Shown: in pieces, positions 7,811-7,845 of the stretch
Numbering within the stretch: position 1 is the stretch's first letter
Layout: the number at the start of each line of letters is the position of its first letter
Source of the DNA: Deltaproteobacteria bacterium RBG_16_54_11
GTDB taxonomy: Bacteria; Desulfobacterota; B13-G15; RBG-16-54-18
NCBI GenBank assembly: GCA_001797905.1
Contig: MGQS01000008.1
Span: 10,937-18,781 of the forward strand
DNA: 7,845 bases
Reading direction: 5' to 3'
The notes under the pieces: generated by a model
Database searches by the model: none
The model's input: the letters and a program-made list of their open reading frames with translations, nothing else
What the model was told of the DNA's origin: nothing
Made by a program: the position numbers and the translations under genes

Positions 7811-7845
7811 ATGTCGAAGCCGAAGTTTGTGCGGACGAAGCCGCA
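7811..7845 (+). CDS. tuf: Elongation factor Tu, N-terminal fragment (runs off the window)
   Basis: Only 11 complete codons are visible, reading MSKPKFVRTKP followed by the first two bases of a codon that would be H. EF-Tu proteins begin [25 protein letters not shown], and the position right after Thr-Tyr-Gly-Thr tRNAs is the classical tufB locus, so the call is strong despite the short fragment. EF-Tu is the GTPase that delivers aminoacyl-tRNA to the ribosome. AAGGAGG (7797-7803) is a near-perfect Shine-Dalgarno 7 nt before the ATG. Co-transcription with the tRNAs is implied by the 42-nt gap and the lack of another promoter. Confidence 0.9.
   Translation, partial: MSKPKFVRTKP

Overview
The window reads as core chromosome of a Gram-negative, probably anaerobic, bacterium of the Desulfobacterota ('deltaproteobacterial') type. 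This is an inference. It rests on moderately high GC coding DNA, sigma70-like promoters, a SelB protein (selenocysteine decoding), an envelope-peptidase/secA/argJ gene order that I recall from that group, and the Thr-Tyr-Gly-Thr-tuf tRNA cluster shared with Proteobacteria. I see no mobile element, CRISPR array or obvious foreign island.

Layout. Positions 1-774 (+) hold the C-terminal part of selB. It converges on a three-gene minus-strand operon that runs from a strong promoter near 5674 through an M23 (LytM-type) envelope peptidase, secA and argJ, ending at 858. argJ starts on a GTG inside the last codons of secA. Positions 5584-5974 are non-coding and carry the operon promoter and some short repeats. 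A nicotinamidase (pncA, 5975-6619, +) follows and converges on a cold-shock protein gene (6731-6931, -). The cold-shock gene has a strong intrinsic terminator, a leader of about 164 nt and a near-consensus promoter. Back to back with that promoter is a plus-strand promoter reading through a leader of about 160 nt into tRNA-Thr(TGT), tRNA-Tyr(GTA), tRNA-Gly(TCC), tRNA-Thr(GGT) and the first codons of tuf (EF-Tu), which runs off the end.

How the genes relate. Much of the window serves translation and protein export: SelB and EF-Tu are paralogous elongation factors, the tRNAs sit in the EF-Tu transcription unit, SecA drives export across the inner membrane, and the M23 protein is an envelope enzyme. 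argJ (arginine synthesis) and pncA (NAD salvage) are metabolic.

The most unusual observation is in secA. The frame is open and every flanking motif is present, but about 45 residues that I expect between the 'VLVGTIS' and 'TNMAGRGTDI' motifs of the second nucleotide-binding domain are missing in frame. This is either a real and surprising SecA variant or a deletion or assembly collapse at a short direct repeat. The rest of the window is largely ordinary housekeeping sequence; I found no convincing new multi-gene system.
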